Below, piece after piece: positions 43,450 through 51,211 of a stretch of DNA of 64,000 nt (position 1 is its first letter; each line of letters begins with the position of its first letter). The stretch lies in assembly GCF_033097365.1 (NCBI RefSeq), contig NZ_AP028461.1, positions 1,860,001-1,924,000 on the forward strand. The letters are read 5' to 3'. Made by a program: the position numbers and the translations under genes. This DNA is from Actinoplanes sichuanensis (GTDB lineage: Bacteria; Actinomycetota; Actinomycetes; Mycobacteriales; Micromonosporaceae). The notes under the pieces were generated by a model, which worked only from the letters and a program-made list of their open reading frames with translations, made no database searches and had not been told where the DNA came from.

Positions 43450-44243
43450 AGATCCGGCGCCTGCTCTCCGCTGTGCTCGGGATGGTCGTGACCGCCGCCG
43501 TGGTCGCCGGCTGTACGAGACCACCCGGCGACGGCCCGCCCGCGCCGTCGCCGAGCGCCGACTCCTCGCTGCTGCAGGACGACCTCGTCGACGGGATCAC
43601 CGTCGAGGATCGGGGCTTCTCCACCTTCCCGGTTCCGGGTGGCAGTGACACCGGCCGCGTCATCAGCACGGCTGCGGTTCTCCGGAACACCACCGACCAG
43701 CCGATGCGGATCCACGTCCGGTACCGATTCGTCGACAGCGCCGGTCACGGATGGCGGTCCGCCGAGCTCAACGACTGGGCCGGGGTGGTCAGCGCGGGCT
43801 GGGTCTATCTGCCGCCCGGGCAGTCGGTCGAACTCGGCGACGGCGAACAGATCGACGCGGGCGAGGCGGGCCGGGTCGCGCGGATCGTGCTGTACCTGAT
43901 CGGGGAGAGCCCGGCGCGAGAACGCTCGGTGCTGCTGCGGGCGAAGATCGACAAGCTGCTGCCCCGGCCGGCCGTCAACGGCGGGTGGGACTACGTGTCG
44001 TTCGATGTGGACAACACCTGGGGGCGGATCAAGGAACCGAACTATGTGCTGGTGTTCCGTTCGCCGGAGGGGCGCCTGATCGGTGGCTGGTTCGTCGACC
44101 GGGCGCACTGGGTCGACATCGAGAAGTCGCTGCCGGCGGGGGAGACCGACGAGTACCGCGACGGCACCAGCCGGCACACCCTCCCGGTGCTGCTGCCGCC
44201 GGACGTCAGACCGGCCGACGTGACCATGTATCTGTGGCCGTGA
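43443..44243 (+). CDS. Lipoprotein of unknown function
   Basis: 266 residues, starting within the previous stop (ATGGTGA). Lipobox VVAGC with Cys24 after a hydrophobic VLGMVVTAAVVAG core. The mature protein begins with a Pro/Ser linker, then a beta-rich fold (GRVISTAAVLRNTTDQPMRIHVRYRF; SAGWVYLPPGQSVELGDGEQ). It is the last gene of the ESX-like group. Its 3' end overlaps the isochorismatase gene on the other strand by 38 nt. Confidence 0.72.
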   Translation: MVKIRRLLSAVLGMVVTAAVVAGCTRPPGDGPPAPSPSADSSLLQDDLVDGITVEDRGFSTFPVPGGSDTGRVISTAAVLRNTTDQPMRIHVRYRFVDSAGHGWRSAELNDWAGVVSAGWVYLPPGQSVELGDGEQIDAGEAGRVARIVLYLIGESPARERSVLLRAKIDKLLPRPAVNGGWDYVSFDVDNTWGRIKEPNYVLVFRSPEGRLIGGWFVDRAHWVDIEKSLPAGETDEYRDGTSRHTLPVLLPPDVRPADVTMYLWP

Positions 44244-44751
44244 CGTCGGCCTGGGTCGGGAACACCTTGCCGACCAGGACCTCGTGGACGGCCGGGTCGT
44301 TGTCGAGGCAGGCGTCGGCGAGGACGGTCAGCCGGTAGTCGAGGTCGGCCGCCTGCCGCACCGTCGACAACACCACGCCGCTGGTCGCGATCCCGGCCAG
44401 CACCAGGTGGTCGATCCGCTGGGCGCGCAGCAGCAGGTCCAGGTCGCTGCCGGCGAACGCGGACACCCGCCGCTTGGTGACCACCGGCTCGGTCGGCAGC
44501 GGCGACACCGCGGGGTGGAACTCGGTGCCGGTGGCCGGCAGGTCACGGCCGGCGAGCCCGCCGAACATCCGGTTGGCCGGGTCGACCTCGGGCGCACCGG
44601 CCCGGAAACCCACCCCGACGAAGATCACCGGCAGGGCGGCGGTACGGGCGACGTCGACCGCGGTACGCAGCCGGGGCAGATATCCGGGGTCCGGGTAGCG
44701 GGCCACGACGGCGGGCTGGACGTCCATCACGAGCAGGGCGGTACGGCTCAA
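44206..44751 (-). CDS. Isochorismatase-like hydrolase
   Basis: 181 residues from a TTG that overlaps the XRE stop as TTGA. Catalytic triad region: Asp in ALLVMDVQPAVV, Lys in VVTKRRVSAFAGSDLDLLL, and the Cys position in LVLAGIATSGVVLSTVRQA. In that last block the usual Cys (GxxTxxCV) is replaced by Gly-Val, so amidase activity is doubtful, as in isochorismatases that do not use Cys. Translation is coupled to the XRE regulator. Confidence 0.85.
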   Translation of the reverse strand: MSRTALLVMDVQPAVVARYPDPGYLPRLRTAVDVARTAALPVIFVGVGFRAGAPEVDPANRMFGGLAGRDLPATGTEFHPAVSPLPTEPVVTKRRVSAFAGSDLDLLLRAQRIDHLVLAGIATSGVVLSTVRQAADLDYRLTVLADACLDNDPAVHEVLVGKVFPTQADVTATDTWSRRPV

Positions 44752-45722
44752 CGCTGATCCATTTCGGTAGGGAGGACGGCCCGGTCGGCCGGAACTCCGG
44801 GGGTGGCGGCCCGGTCGGCCGGAACTCCGGGGGTGGCGGCCCGGTCGGCCGGAACTCCGGGGGTGGCGGCCCGGTCGGCCGGGACTCCAGGGGTGGCGGC
44901 CCAGTTGGCCAGGAACTGCAGGGCCGCCGCGGACGGGCTGCCGGGGTCGGCCGTCCCGGCGTGCAGCCGCAGGCCGGGATGGGAGAGCAGGGCCATCGAC
45001 TCGAACCGCACGGTCAGCCGCCCCGCCACGGGATGGTGAAAGAGCTTCAGACCGGACCGGCGATGGCGTACGTCGTACAGCCGCCAGAGTGAGCGGAAGG
45101 CCTCGCTCGCCGTGAGAAGCTCGCTGACCAGGGCGGACAGGTGTTGATCGTCCGGGCGTCGCCCGGTGGCCGTGCGCAGCACCGCCACCGCGTCGTGGGT
45201 CATCTCCACCCATTCCGGGAAGAGGTCGCGGGCCGCCGGGTCCCGGAACAGGAACCGGGCCTGGTTGACCGGCTGGTGCGGGCCGGCGAAGAGCGGCGCG
45301 AACAGTGCCCGGCCGAGCGGGTTGACGGCGAGCACGTCGAGCCGGGTGTTGCCGACGTAGGCCGGACCGGCCGTCATGGCGTCCAGCAGGTGCTGCACGT
45401 TGGGCCGCAGCTCACCGGTCTCGCGGGCCGGGCGGGCGCGCATGTTCGCGGCGTGGACCAGGTCGAACAGATGCTCGCGTTCGGCGTCGTCCAGGTGCAG
45501 CGCCCGGGCCACCGCGCTGAGGACGTCGTCGGAGTAGCCGCGGGTGTTGCCCCGTTCCAGGCGGGTGTAGTACTCGACGCTGACCCCGGCCAGTTGCGCG
45601 ACCTCCTCGCGCCGCAGCCCGGCGACCCGGCGTTCGCCGTGGCGGGGGAGTCCGACCCGCTCCGGCGACAGGCGTGCCCGGCGCGACAGCAGGAAGTCCC
45701 GGATCTCGTCTTTGACGCTCAC
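44748..45722 (-). CDS. XRE regulator with MmyB-type ligand domain (paralogue 1)
   Basis: 324 residues from GTG at 45722. HTH: LRREEVAQLAGVSVEYYTRLERGNTRGYSDDVLSAVARAL, then the MmyB-like PAS domain (NTRLDVLAVNPLGRALFAPLF ... FHHPVAGRLTVRFESMALL). These regulators in actinobacteria often sit next to an SDR or hydrolase they control. Here isochorismatase follows with a 4-nt overlap. The C-terminus carries four copies of ATPGVPADRA from 30-nt repeats. The 48831 gene is a close paralogue. Confidence 0.9.
   Translation of the reverse strand: MSVKDEIRDFLLSRRARLSPERVGLPRHGERRVAGLRREEVAQLAGVSVEYYTRLERGNTRGYSDDVLSAVARALHLDDAEREHLFDLVHAANMRARPARETGELRPNVQHLLDAMTAGPAYVGNTRLDVLAVNPLGRALFAPLFAGPHQPVNQARFLFRDPAARDLFPEWVEMTHDAVAVLRTATGRRPDDQHLSALVSELLTASEAFRSLWRLYDVRHRRSGLKLFHHPVAGRLTVRFESMALLSHPGLRLHAGTADPGSPSAAALQFLANWAATPGVPADRAATPGVPADRAATPGVPADRAATPGVPADRAVLPTEMDQR
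44777..44896. repeat. Four 30-nt units in the XRE C-terminus
   Basis: CGGCCCGGTCGGCCGGAACT repeats every 30 nt from 44777; the first three units are identical, the fourth has two changes. In frame: each codes for ATPGVPADRA. Confidence 0.93.
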
Positions 45723-45922
45723 CGCCCGACCATAGAACGCGCTGGTCACCGCCTGGGAGGAACAGACAGTGCCTGGCAGGTTGGGGGGTGTCCGCCCCGC
45801 ACGGGGATTCGGGGCGGACCAGTCGAGCATCCTCCGGTCCGGCCACCACGGACGGTAGGCACACGGTGCGTTTTCGCTGGCCGAACAGCCGATCGCCGTC
45901 TCCGGACGGCTCGGTGCGGCCG

Positions 45923-46810
45923 TCAGGTGGTGGCACGCACGACGACTGTCGACGGAGCCGGTGGCACTTCGTCGGTGGGCAGGCCGAGCACGGCGCGGGC
46001 GGCGCGGCGGCCGAAACCGGCGGCGTCGATGTGGACGGTGGTCAGGGCCGGACGCCACAGGCCGCCGTATCCGGTGTCGTCGAAACCGATCACCGCGAGG
46101 TCGTGGGGTGCACTGAGGCCGGCGTCGGCCATGGCGCTGAGCAGGGTGAGCGCCACCGCGTCATCGAAGGCGGCGACCGCCGTGACGGCACCACGCCGGC
46201 CGAGGTCGAACGGCTCCGGCGGGGGCAGCCCGCGGGTCGCGGCGACCGCGCGGGCCTGGTCCAGTCGCAGCCGGGCGATCCGCTGGAGCCGGGGATCGGC
46301 GGGCATGGCGAAGCCGATGCACGTGTGCCCGAGGGCTGCCAGGTGGTCGATCTGGGTGGCGGTGTGCGCGGCCAGCCCGTCGATCCAGCCGCCGTCGAGC
46401 AGGTCCGGCTCCGGTGTCGCGTAGAGCAGGGCCAGGTCGATGACGCCGCGCGGATCGGCGGTCCGCACCGCCTGCCGCAGGGACTCCGGATCGGTCGGCC
46501 CGTGCCGGACCAGCAGCGTGAACCCGTGACCGATGAGCTCACCGTCGAGGCCGTCGATGAAGCTGCGCAGACTGCCGGCGACCGGGAGCTGTCCCGCGTT
46601 CAGCAGGACGAGCCGGGAGCTGCCCTCCCGCAGTGCGCGGGCGCTGCCGTGCGGCACGTAGCCCAGCTCGGCGGCGGCCCGGCGGACCCGCTCCTGGGTG
46701 GCGGGCGGGATCGTCTGCCCGGTCACCCGGTTGAGGACGAAACTCGCGGTGGTCGGCGAGACGCCGCTGGCGGCGGCGACGTCTTTCAAGGTCACTCGGG
46801 TACGCGGCAC
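45923..46810 (-). CDS. LacI-family regulator
   Basis: 295 residues. HTH VTLKDVAAASGVSPTTASFVLN with hinge TGQTIPPATQERVRRAAAELGY. The effector domain is shorter than usual (~235 residues) but keeps AVIGFDDTGYGGLWRPALTTVHI and a C-terminal VVVRATT. Divergent from the zinc dehydrogenase, with an imperfect palindrome in the 57-base gap, so it likely represses that gene in response to a sugar or polyol. Confidence 0.92.
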   Translation of the reverse strand: MPRTRVTLKDVAAASGVSPTTASFVLNRVTGQTIPPATQERVRRAAAELGYVPHGSARALREGSSRLVLLNAGQLPVAGSLRSFIDGLDGELIGHGFTLLVRHGPTDPESLRQAVRTADPRGVIDLALLYATPEPDLLDGGWIDGLAAHTATQIDHLAALGHTCIGFAMPADPRLQRIARLRLDQARAVAATRGLPPPEPFDLGRRGAVTAVAAFDDAVALTLLSAMADAGLSAPHDLAVIGFDDTGYGGLWRPALTTVHIDAAGFGRRAARAVLGLPTDEVPPAPSTVVVRATT

Positions 46811-46844
46811 GACATCCCCCTTCCGACCGATACCCTACCGGTCA

Positions 46845-46860
46845 ACTAAAGCGATTTAGT
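46845..46860. promoter_or_regulatory. LacI-type operator at the dehydrogenase start
   Basis: ACTAAAGCGATTTAGT is a 16-bp palindrome with one mismatched pair, a form typical of LacI-family sites with central CG. It lies 7 bases before the ATG at 46868, overlapping the alternative GTG start at 46859. Confidence 0.72.
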
Positions 46861-46867
46861 GGTGCTC

Positions 46868-47884
46868 ATGAAGACAGTGATGGTGACCGCCCCGGGCCGG
46901 ACCGAGATCGTCGACGCGCCCGAGCCCGAGGTCGGCCCGACCGACGTCCTGGTGCGCATCCGGGCCTGCGGGATCTGCGGTTCCGACGGCCTCTACATCT
47001 CGGTCGGCGGCATCCCGCCCCGGCAGGGCGCCACCCCACTCGGCCACGAGCCGGCCGGTGAGATCGCCGCGGTCGGCGCCGACGTGACCGGCCTGGCGAT
47101 CGGCGACCACGTGGTACTGAATCCGATGGCGTCCGCCGACGGGATCATCGGCAGCGGCGGCGCGCAGGGCGGGCTCTCCGAGTTCGTGCTGATCCGGGAC
47201 GCGCAGCTCGGCACGCATCTGGTGACCGTGCCCGAGCACATCCCGTTCGAGGTGGCCGCCCTCAACGAGCCGATGGCCGTGGCCACCCACGCCGTCAACC
47301 GTCTCGAGCCACAGGCCGGCCAGACCGCCGTCGTGTTCGGTGCCGGCCCGATCGGCCTGGGCGCGGTGATCGGTCTCAAACTCCGCGGGGTCGCCCACGT
47401 GGTGGTGGTCGACGTGGTGCCGAACCGGCTGGCCAAGGCACTGAAGGTGGGTGCCGACGCGGTGATCGACTCGGCCGCGGAGGATGTCGCGGCCCGGCTG
47501 CTGGACCTGCACGGCGAGGCGCCCCGCTACTTCGGCCGGCACGGCCGACCCGCCACCGACCTCTACCTGGACGCGGCCGGGGTGCCGGCGGTCATCGAGA
47601 CGGTGCTGGCCACCGCCCGGCACGGGGCCCGGTTCAGCATCGTGGCGGTGCACAAGAAGCCGGTCGAGGTCGACTTCGGGGCGCTGCTGACCAGCGAACT
47701 CACCATCGCGCTGGCGATGGGCTACCCGACCGAGATCTTCGAGGTCACCAAGGACCTGGTCGAGCACTGGGAGCGGTACGCCCTGATCGTCAGCGACGTG
47801 CTTCCGTACACCGAGGTGGAACGGGCCCTGACGCTGGCCGCCACGCCGGGCGCCGCCGACAAGGTGGTGGTGACCCTGCCCTGA
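46868..47884 (+). CDS. Zinc-dependent alcohol/polyol dehydrogenase without structural zinc site
   Basis: 338 residues from the ATG at 46868; a GTG at 46859 lies inside the operator. Catalytic zinc ligands: Cys37 in RACGICGSD and His60-Glu61 in LGHEPAGE. NAD loop: VVFGAGPIGLGAVIGLKL. The loop that normally holds four structural-zinc Cys reads NPMASADGIIGSGGAQGG with none of them, as in some sorbitol/threonine-dehydrogenase relatives. Oxidises a secondary alcohol such as a polyol (inference). Controlled by the divergent LacI regulator. Confidence 0.88.
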   Translation: MKTVMVTAPGRTEIVDAPEPEVGPTDVLVRIRACGICGSDGLYISVGGIPPRQGATPLGHEPAGEIAAVGADVTGLAIGDHVVLNPMASADGIIGSGGAQGGLSEFVLIRDAQLGTHLVTVPEHIPFEVAALNEPMAVATHAVNRLEPQAGQTAVVFGAGPIGLGAVIGLKLRGVAHVVVVDVVPNRLAKALKVGADAVIDSAAEDVAARLLDLHGEAPRYFGRHGRPATDLYLDAAGVPAVIETVLATARHGARFSIVAVHKKPVEVDFGALLTSELTIALAMGYPTEIFEVTKDLVEHWERYALIVSDVLPYTEVERALTLAATPGAADKVVVTLP

Positions 47885-47986
47885 GCGCCGGGTGGGTCTG
47901 CCGGTCCTGGTCAGGGCAGGGCCGATCAGCGCCGTCCGCACGGGCGGTCGGGGCGGTTGCATGGTGTCCGAGCAAAGGAGAACACC

Positions 47987-48760
47987 ATGACCGTCAACTC
48001 CCCGCAGCCGCTGCTGGGCCGTTCCGCGTTGATCACCGGCGCGTCCAGCGGGATCGGCGCCGCCACCGCCGAACTGCTCGCCGCCCGGGGCGCCCGGGTG
48101 GCGCTGCTGGCCCGACGCAAGGACCGCCTCGACGAACTGACCGGCCGGATCACCGCGGCCGGTGGCACGGCGCTCGCGGTGCCCGTCGACGTCACCGACG
48201 GCAGCGCGCTCGGGGCTGCCGTGTCCCAGGTCGCCGAGGTGTTCGGTGGCGTGGACCTGGTCGTCGCCAACGCCGGGATCATGCTGCCCGCGCCGATCGA
48301 GGAGCAGCGCGCCGACCAGTGGCAGACCCAGATCGACCTGAACGTGACGGCCGCCGTGCACACCGTCGGCGCGGTGACACCGCTGCTCGTGGCGGCGGCC
48401 GCCGGTGGGCGTACCGCCGATCTGTTCACCACGTCGTCGATCGCGGCGCAGAACATCTTCCCGACGTTCGCCGTCTACTCGGCGACGAAGGCGTTCATCA
48501 CCCACCTGTCCCGGCATCTGCGCGCCGAACTGGGTGGAAAGGACGTGCGGGTGTCGGCGATCGAGCCCGGCATCGTCGGCACCGAGTTGCAGAGCCACGT
48601 CACCGACCAGGGCGCCCGCGACTGGCTGGCCGGTGCGGCCGCGTCGGTGGAGTTCCTCACCCCGCAGGACGTGGCCGAGGTGATCGCGTTCGCCGCGGCC
48701 CTGCCCCGGCGGGTCAACCTGCAGCAGGTCACGATCATGCCGACCCGGCAGGCCGCCTGA
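47987..48760 (+). CDS. Short-chain dehydrogenase/reductase (classical)
   Basis: 257 residues from the ATG at 47987, preceded by AAAGGAG. Cofactor loop LITGASSGIGAATAELLAARG, NAGIM, catalytic Ser/Tyr/Lys in TTSSIAAQNIFPTFAVYSATKAF. The pattern matches NADP(H)-dependent YdfG/clavaldehyde-dehydrogenase-like enzymes. Followed 70 bases later by a MmyB-type XRE regulator, a recurrent actinobacterial pairing with the SDR as target. Confidence 0.92.
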   Translation: MTVNSPQPLLGRSALITGASSGIGAATAELLAARGARVALLARRKDRLDELTGRITAAGGTALAVPVDVTDGSALGAAVSQVAEVFGGVDLVVANAGIMLPAPIEEQRADQWQTQIDLNVTAAVHTVGAVTPLLVAAAAGGRTADLFTTSSIAAQNIFPTFAVYSATKAFITHLSRHLRAELGGKDVRVSAIEPGIVGTELQSHVTDQGARDWLAGAAASVEFLTPQDVAEVIAFAAALPRRVNLQQVTIMPTRQAA

Positions 48761-48830
48761 TCGGTCGGGTGGGTCCGGCGGTACCAGTCAGCGGTGCCGC
48801 CGGGCCCGCCCGGCGCGGGAGACTGGGACC

Positions 48831-49724
48831 GTGCAGAAGAACCTCGAACTCAAGGACTTCCTGCGGACCCGCCGGGCCCGGCTCACCCCGCAGGACGCGG
48901 GGATCACCGACGCCTTTCCCGGGCGGCGGGTGCCGGGGCTGCGGCGGGAGGAGATCGCCGCGCTCGCCGGGGTGAGCGTCGACTACTACGTACGGCTGGA
49001 GCAGGGCCGTGACCTCAACCCGTCGAATACCGTGATCGAGGCGATCGCCCGGGCGCTGCGGCTCGACGACACCGAGCGGGCGCACCTGTTCGACCTGGTC
49101 CAGGCCCGGACCGGCCGGTCGGCGGCCCGGCCGCAGCGGGTGCGCCCGGGGATGTACCAGATGCTGGAGACGCTCGACGACGCGGCGTCGCCGGCGTTCG
49201 TGCTGGGCCGGCGGATGGATCTGCTCGCCGCCAATCGGATGGCCCGTGCCCTGATCTGCGACTTCAACCTGCTGCCGGCGGCGCAGCGCAACAAGGTCCG
49301 GTTCATGTTCCTCGACCCGCGGGCCCGCGACCTCTACGTGCAGTGGGCCAAGGTGGCCGCCGAGACGGTCGCGGTGCTGCGGGTGGAGGCCGGGCGGTAT
49401 CCGGACGACCCGCGGCTGGCCGCACTGATCGAGGAGCTGTCGGTGAAGTCCGCGGAGTTCCGCCGCTGGTGGTCCGACCATCAGGTGCTGGTCCGCACGT
49501 CGGGCAGCAAGCTCTACCGGCATCCGGTGGTCGGTGAGCTGACCATCGACTTCCAGGCGCTGCAGCTGCCCGAGGACCCGGACCAGACGCTGTTCGTCTA
49601 CACGGCGCGGTCCGGGTCCCCGTCGCATGCGGCGTTGCGGCTGCTGGCCAGCTGGAACGCTCAGGAGACGGGTGCCGGAGGGGCGGGTGCGTGGTCGCGG
49701 GCCCCGTCGACCGGGCTCGCGTAG
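48831..49724 (+). CDS. XRE regulator with MmyB-type ligand domain (paralogue 2)
   Basis: 297 residues, GTG start. HTH: LRREEIAALAGVSVDYYVRLEQGRDLNPSNTVIEAIARAL. The C-terminal MmyB domain (GRRMDLLAANRMARALICDFN ... LYRHPVVGELTIDFQALQL) aligns block for block with the 44748 gene but lacks its decapeptide repeats. Likely regulates the upstream SDR. Strong hairpin downstream. Confidence 0.92.
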   Translation: MQKNLELKDFLRTRRARLTPQDAGITDAFPGRRVPGLRREEIAALAGVSVDYYVRLEQGRDLNPSNTVIEAIARALRLDDTERAHLFDLVQARTGRSAARPQRVRPGMYQMLETLDDAASPAFVLGRRMDLLAANRMARALICDFNLLPAAQRNKVRFMFLDPRARDLYVQWAKVAAETVAVLRVEAGRYPDDPRLAALIEELSVKSAEFRRWWSDHQVLVRTSGSKLYRHPVVGELTIDFQALQLPEDPDQTLFVYTARSGSPSHAALRLLASWNAQETGAGGAGAWSRAPSTGLA

Positions 49725-49775
49725 AACGGCTCCGGCCCGGGTCGTCTCCTCACGAGAGGCTGCCGGGTCCGATCC

Positions 49776-49801
49776 GTCCCCGGCACGGCGGTGCCGGGGA
49801 C
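49776..49801. terminator. Hairpin between convergent XRE and GDSL genes
   Basis: GTCCCCGGCAC pairs perfectly with GTGCCGGGGAC across GGCG; one further flanking C-G pair extends the stem to 12 bp. Confidence 0.85.
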
Positions 49802-49812
49802 GTGACCCGCGA

Positions 49813-50649
49813 TCAGGCGCGGTCGGTCAGGCCGCTTCCGGCGATCGCCGGAAGGTAGCCGCGGGCCTGGCCGGTCGCGGTCGGGTGCAGCACCCGGTTG
49901 TCGCGCAGGCCCTCCAGGCCGACCAGCCACGGCTTCCGGCTGCACAGCCCGTGACGGGCGAAGCCCGGCTCGACGTCGACGTAGCGGACCCGGTTGCGGG
50001 CGGCTGCCGCGGCGATGGCGGCGTTCAGGCGGGTGACCACCTGGTTGGCGCGGGTACGCAGGCGGGCGGCCACCGGCACGCCCGGGCACTGCCGGCTCCG
50101 CGCGAACGGCAGCGGGTACCCGGTGATGACCACGCGGGCCTCGGGCGCGGCGGTGGTGACCGCGTGCAGCATGCGGTTCAGGTCACGCGGCAGCGCGGCG
50201 GTCAGCCTCCGGTCCAGCGCCAGAGCGTCGTTCTGGCAGGCCACCGCCGCGAACCGGTTGATGCACGTGGTCAGCAGCTGCTTGACCTGGAGGTCGTTGG
50301 CGCCGGCCGTGACGGTGACCAGCTGGGTCCGCCGGCTGAGCGCGGACGCCTGCCGGATCACGTCGGCGGTGGTCGCGCCGGCGCAGGCGGCGTTGCGCAT
50401 CGAGATGCCGCCGTGCGCCTCGCGCGCGAGCAGGGCCGGGTAACCGGCCGAGGTCCGACCGCACGGGTCGTTCGTCGGTTCGGCGCCGAACCCGGCGGCG
50501 TAGGAGTCGCCGAGCGCGACGTACTGGAGCGGGGTCGGCGCGACGGCCACGGCCACGGCGGTCGCGGGGGCGGCCCAGGCGGTGGCGGTCAGCGCGACCG
50601 TCGCGCAGACGGCGACGACACGTTGGTAGATCGCGGTGGGATAGGGCAT
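49813..50649 (-). CDS. Secreted GDSL/SGNH esterase
   Basis: 278 residues with a signal peptide (VVAVCATVALTATAWAAPATA). SGNH blocks: ALGDSYAAGFGAEP (Ser), Gly in NAACAGATTADV, Asn in VTAGANDLQVK and His in VLHPTATGQARGYL. Six Cys in the mature part, arranged as in the Streptomyces scabies esterase/lipase group with three disulphides. Hydrolyses carboxylic esters outside the cell. Confidence 0.9.
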   Translation of the reverse strand: MPYPTAIYQRVVAVCATVALTATAWAAPATAVAVAVAPTPLQYVALGDSYAAGFGAEPTNDPCGRTSAGYPALLAREAHGGISMRNAACAGATTADVIRQASALSRRTQLVTVTAGANDLQVKQLLTTCINRFAAVACQNDALALDRRLTAALPRDLNRMLHAVTTAAPEARVVITGYPLPFARSRQCPGVPVAARLRTRANQVVTRLNAAIAAAAARNRVRYVDVEPGFARHGLCSRKPWLVGLEGLRDNRVLHPTATGQARGYLPAIAGSGLTDRA

Positions 50650-50740
50650 TGCGGTTCTCCGTCTTCGATGCGGTGGGTTGCGCGGTGAACCGGGGAGGGC
50701 TCACAATCGGACAAACGCCACAAACACCAAAAAAGTCACC

Positions 50741-51211
50741 CTATTGGAGGCCGGAGCGTACCGAGGTGATGCGCTGAGTGTTGAACCCGAGCCAGTGCAT
50801 CCGGCCCACGTAACGGGCGTGCTCGACCTTGAGGCAGCGGTCCATGATCACGGTCAGCCCGCCCCGCTCGGCGATGTCCGCGCCCTCCTGGTCGATCACC
50901 CCGAACTGGGTCCACAACGCCGTCGCCCCGGCCGTCACCGCGTCGGTGGCGATCTGCGGCAGCGCGGCCGGCGCCCGGAACACGTTCACCACGTCGATCG
51001 GGACCGGCACGTCGGCCAGCGACGGATACGACACCTCGCCGAGGATCGACGTCTCCCGCGGATTGACCGGGATCACCCGATAGCCGTGCCGCTTCATGTA
51101 GTAGCCGACGAAGTAGCTGGCCCGCAGCTCGTTGCCGGACAGCCCGACGATCGCGATCGTCTTCGCCGAGTTGAGCACCCGCTGGATGGTCAGCGCGTCC
51201 TGGTAGCTCAT
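50741..51211 (-). CDS. CoA-binding domain protein (YccU-like)
   Basis: 156 residues. CoA-binding Rossmann fold: TIAIVGLSGNELRASYFVGYYMKRHGYRVIPVNP, LADVPVPIDVVNVFR, and ALWTQFGVIDQEGADIAE. The ATG overlaps the metY stop (ATGA). Known stand-alone members bind CoA but have no settled role; linkage to metX-metY suggests a function in sulfur or acyl-group balance (inference). Confidence 0.9.
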   Translation of the reverse strand: MSYQDALTIQRVLNSAKTIAIVGLSGNELRASYFVGYYMKRHGYRVIPVNPRETSILGEVSYPSLADVPVPIDVVNVFRAPAALPQIATDAVTAGATALWTQFGVIDQEGADIAERGGLTVIMDRCLKVEHARYVGRMHWLGFNTQRITSVRSGLQ

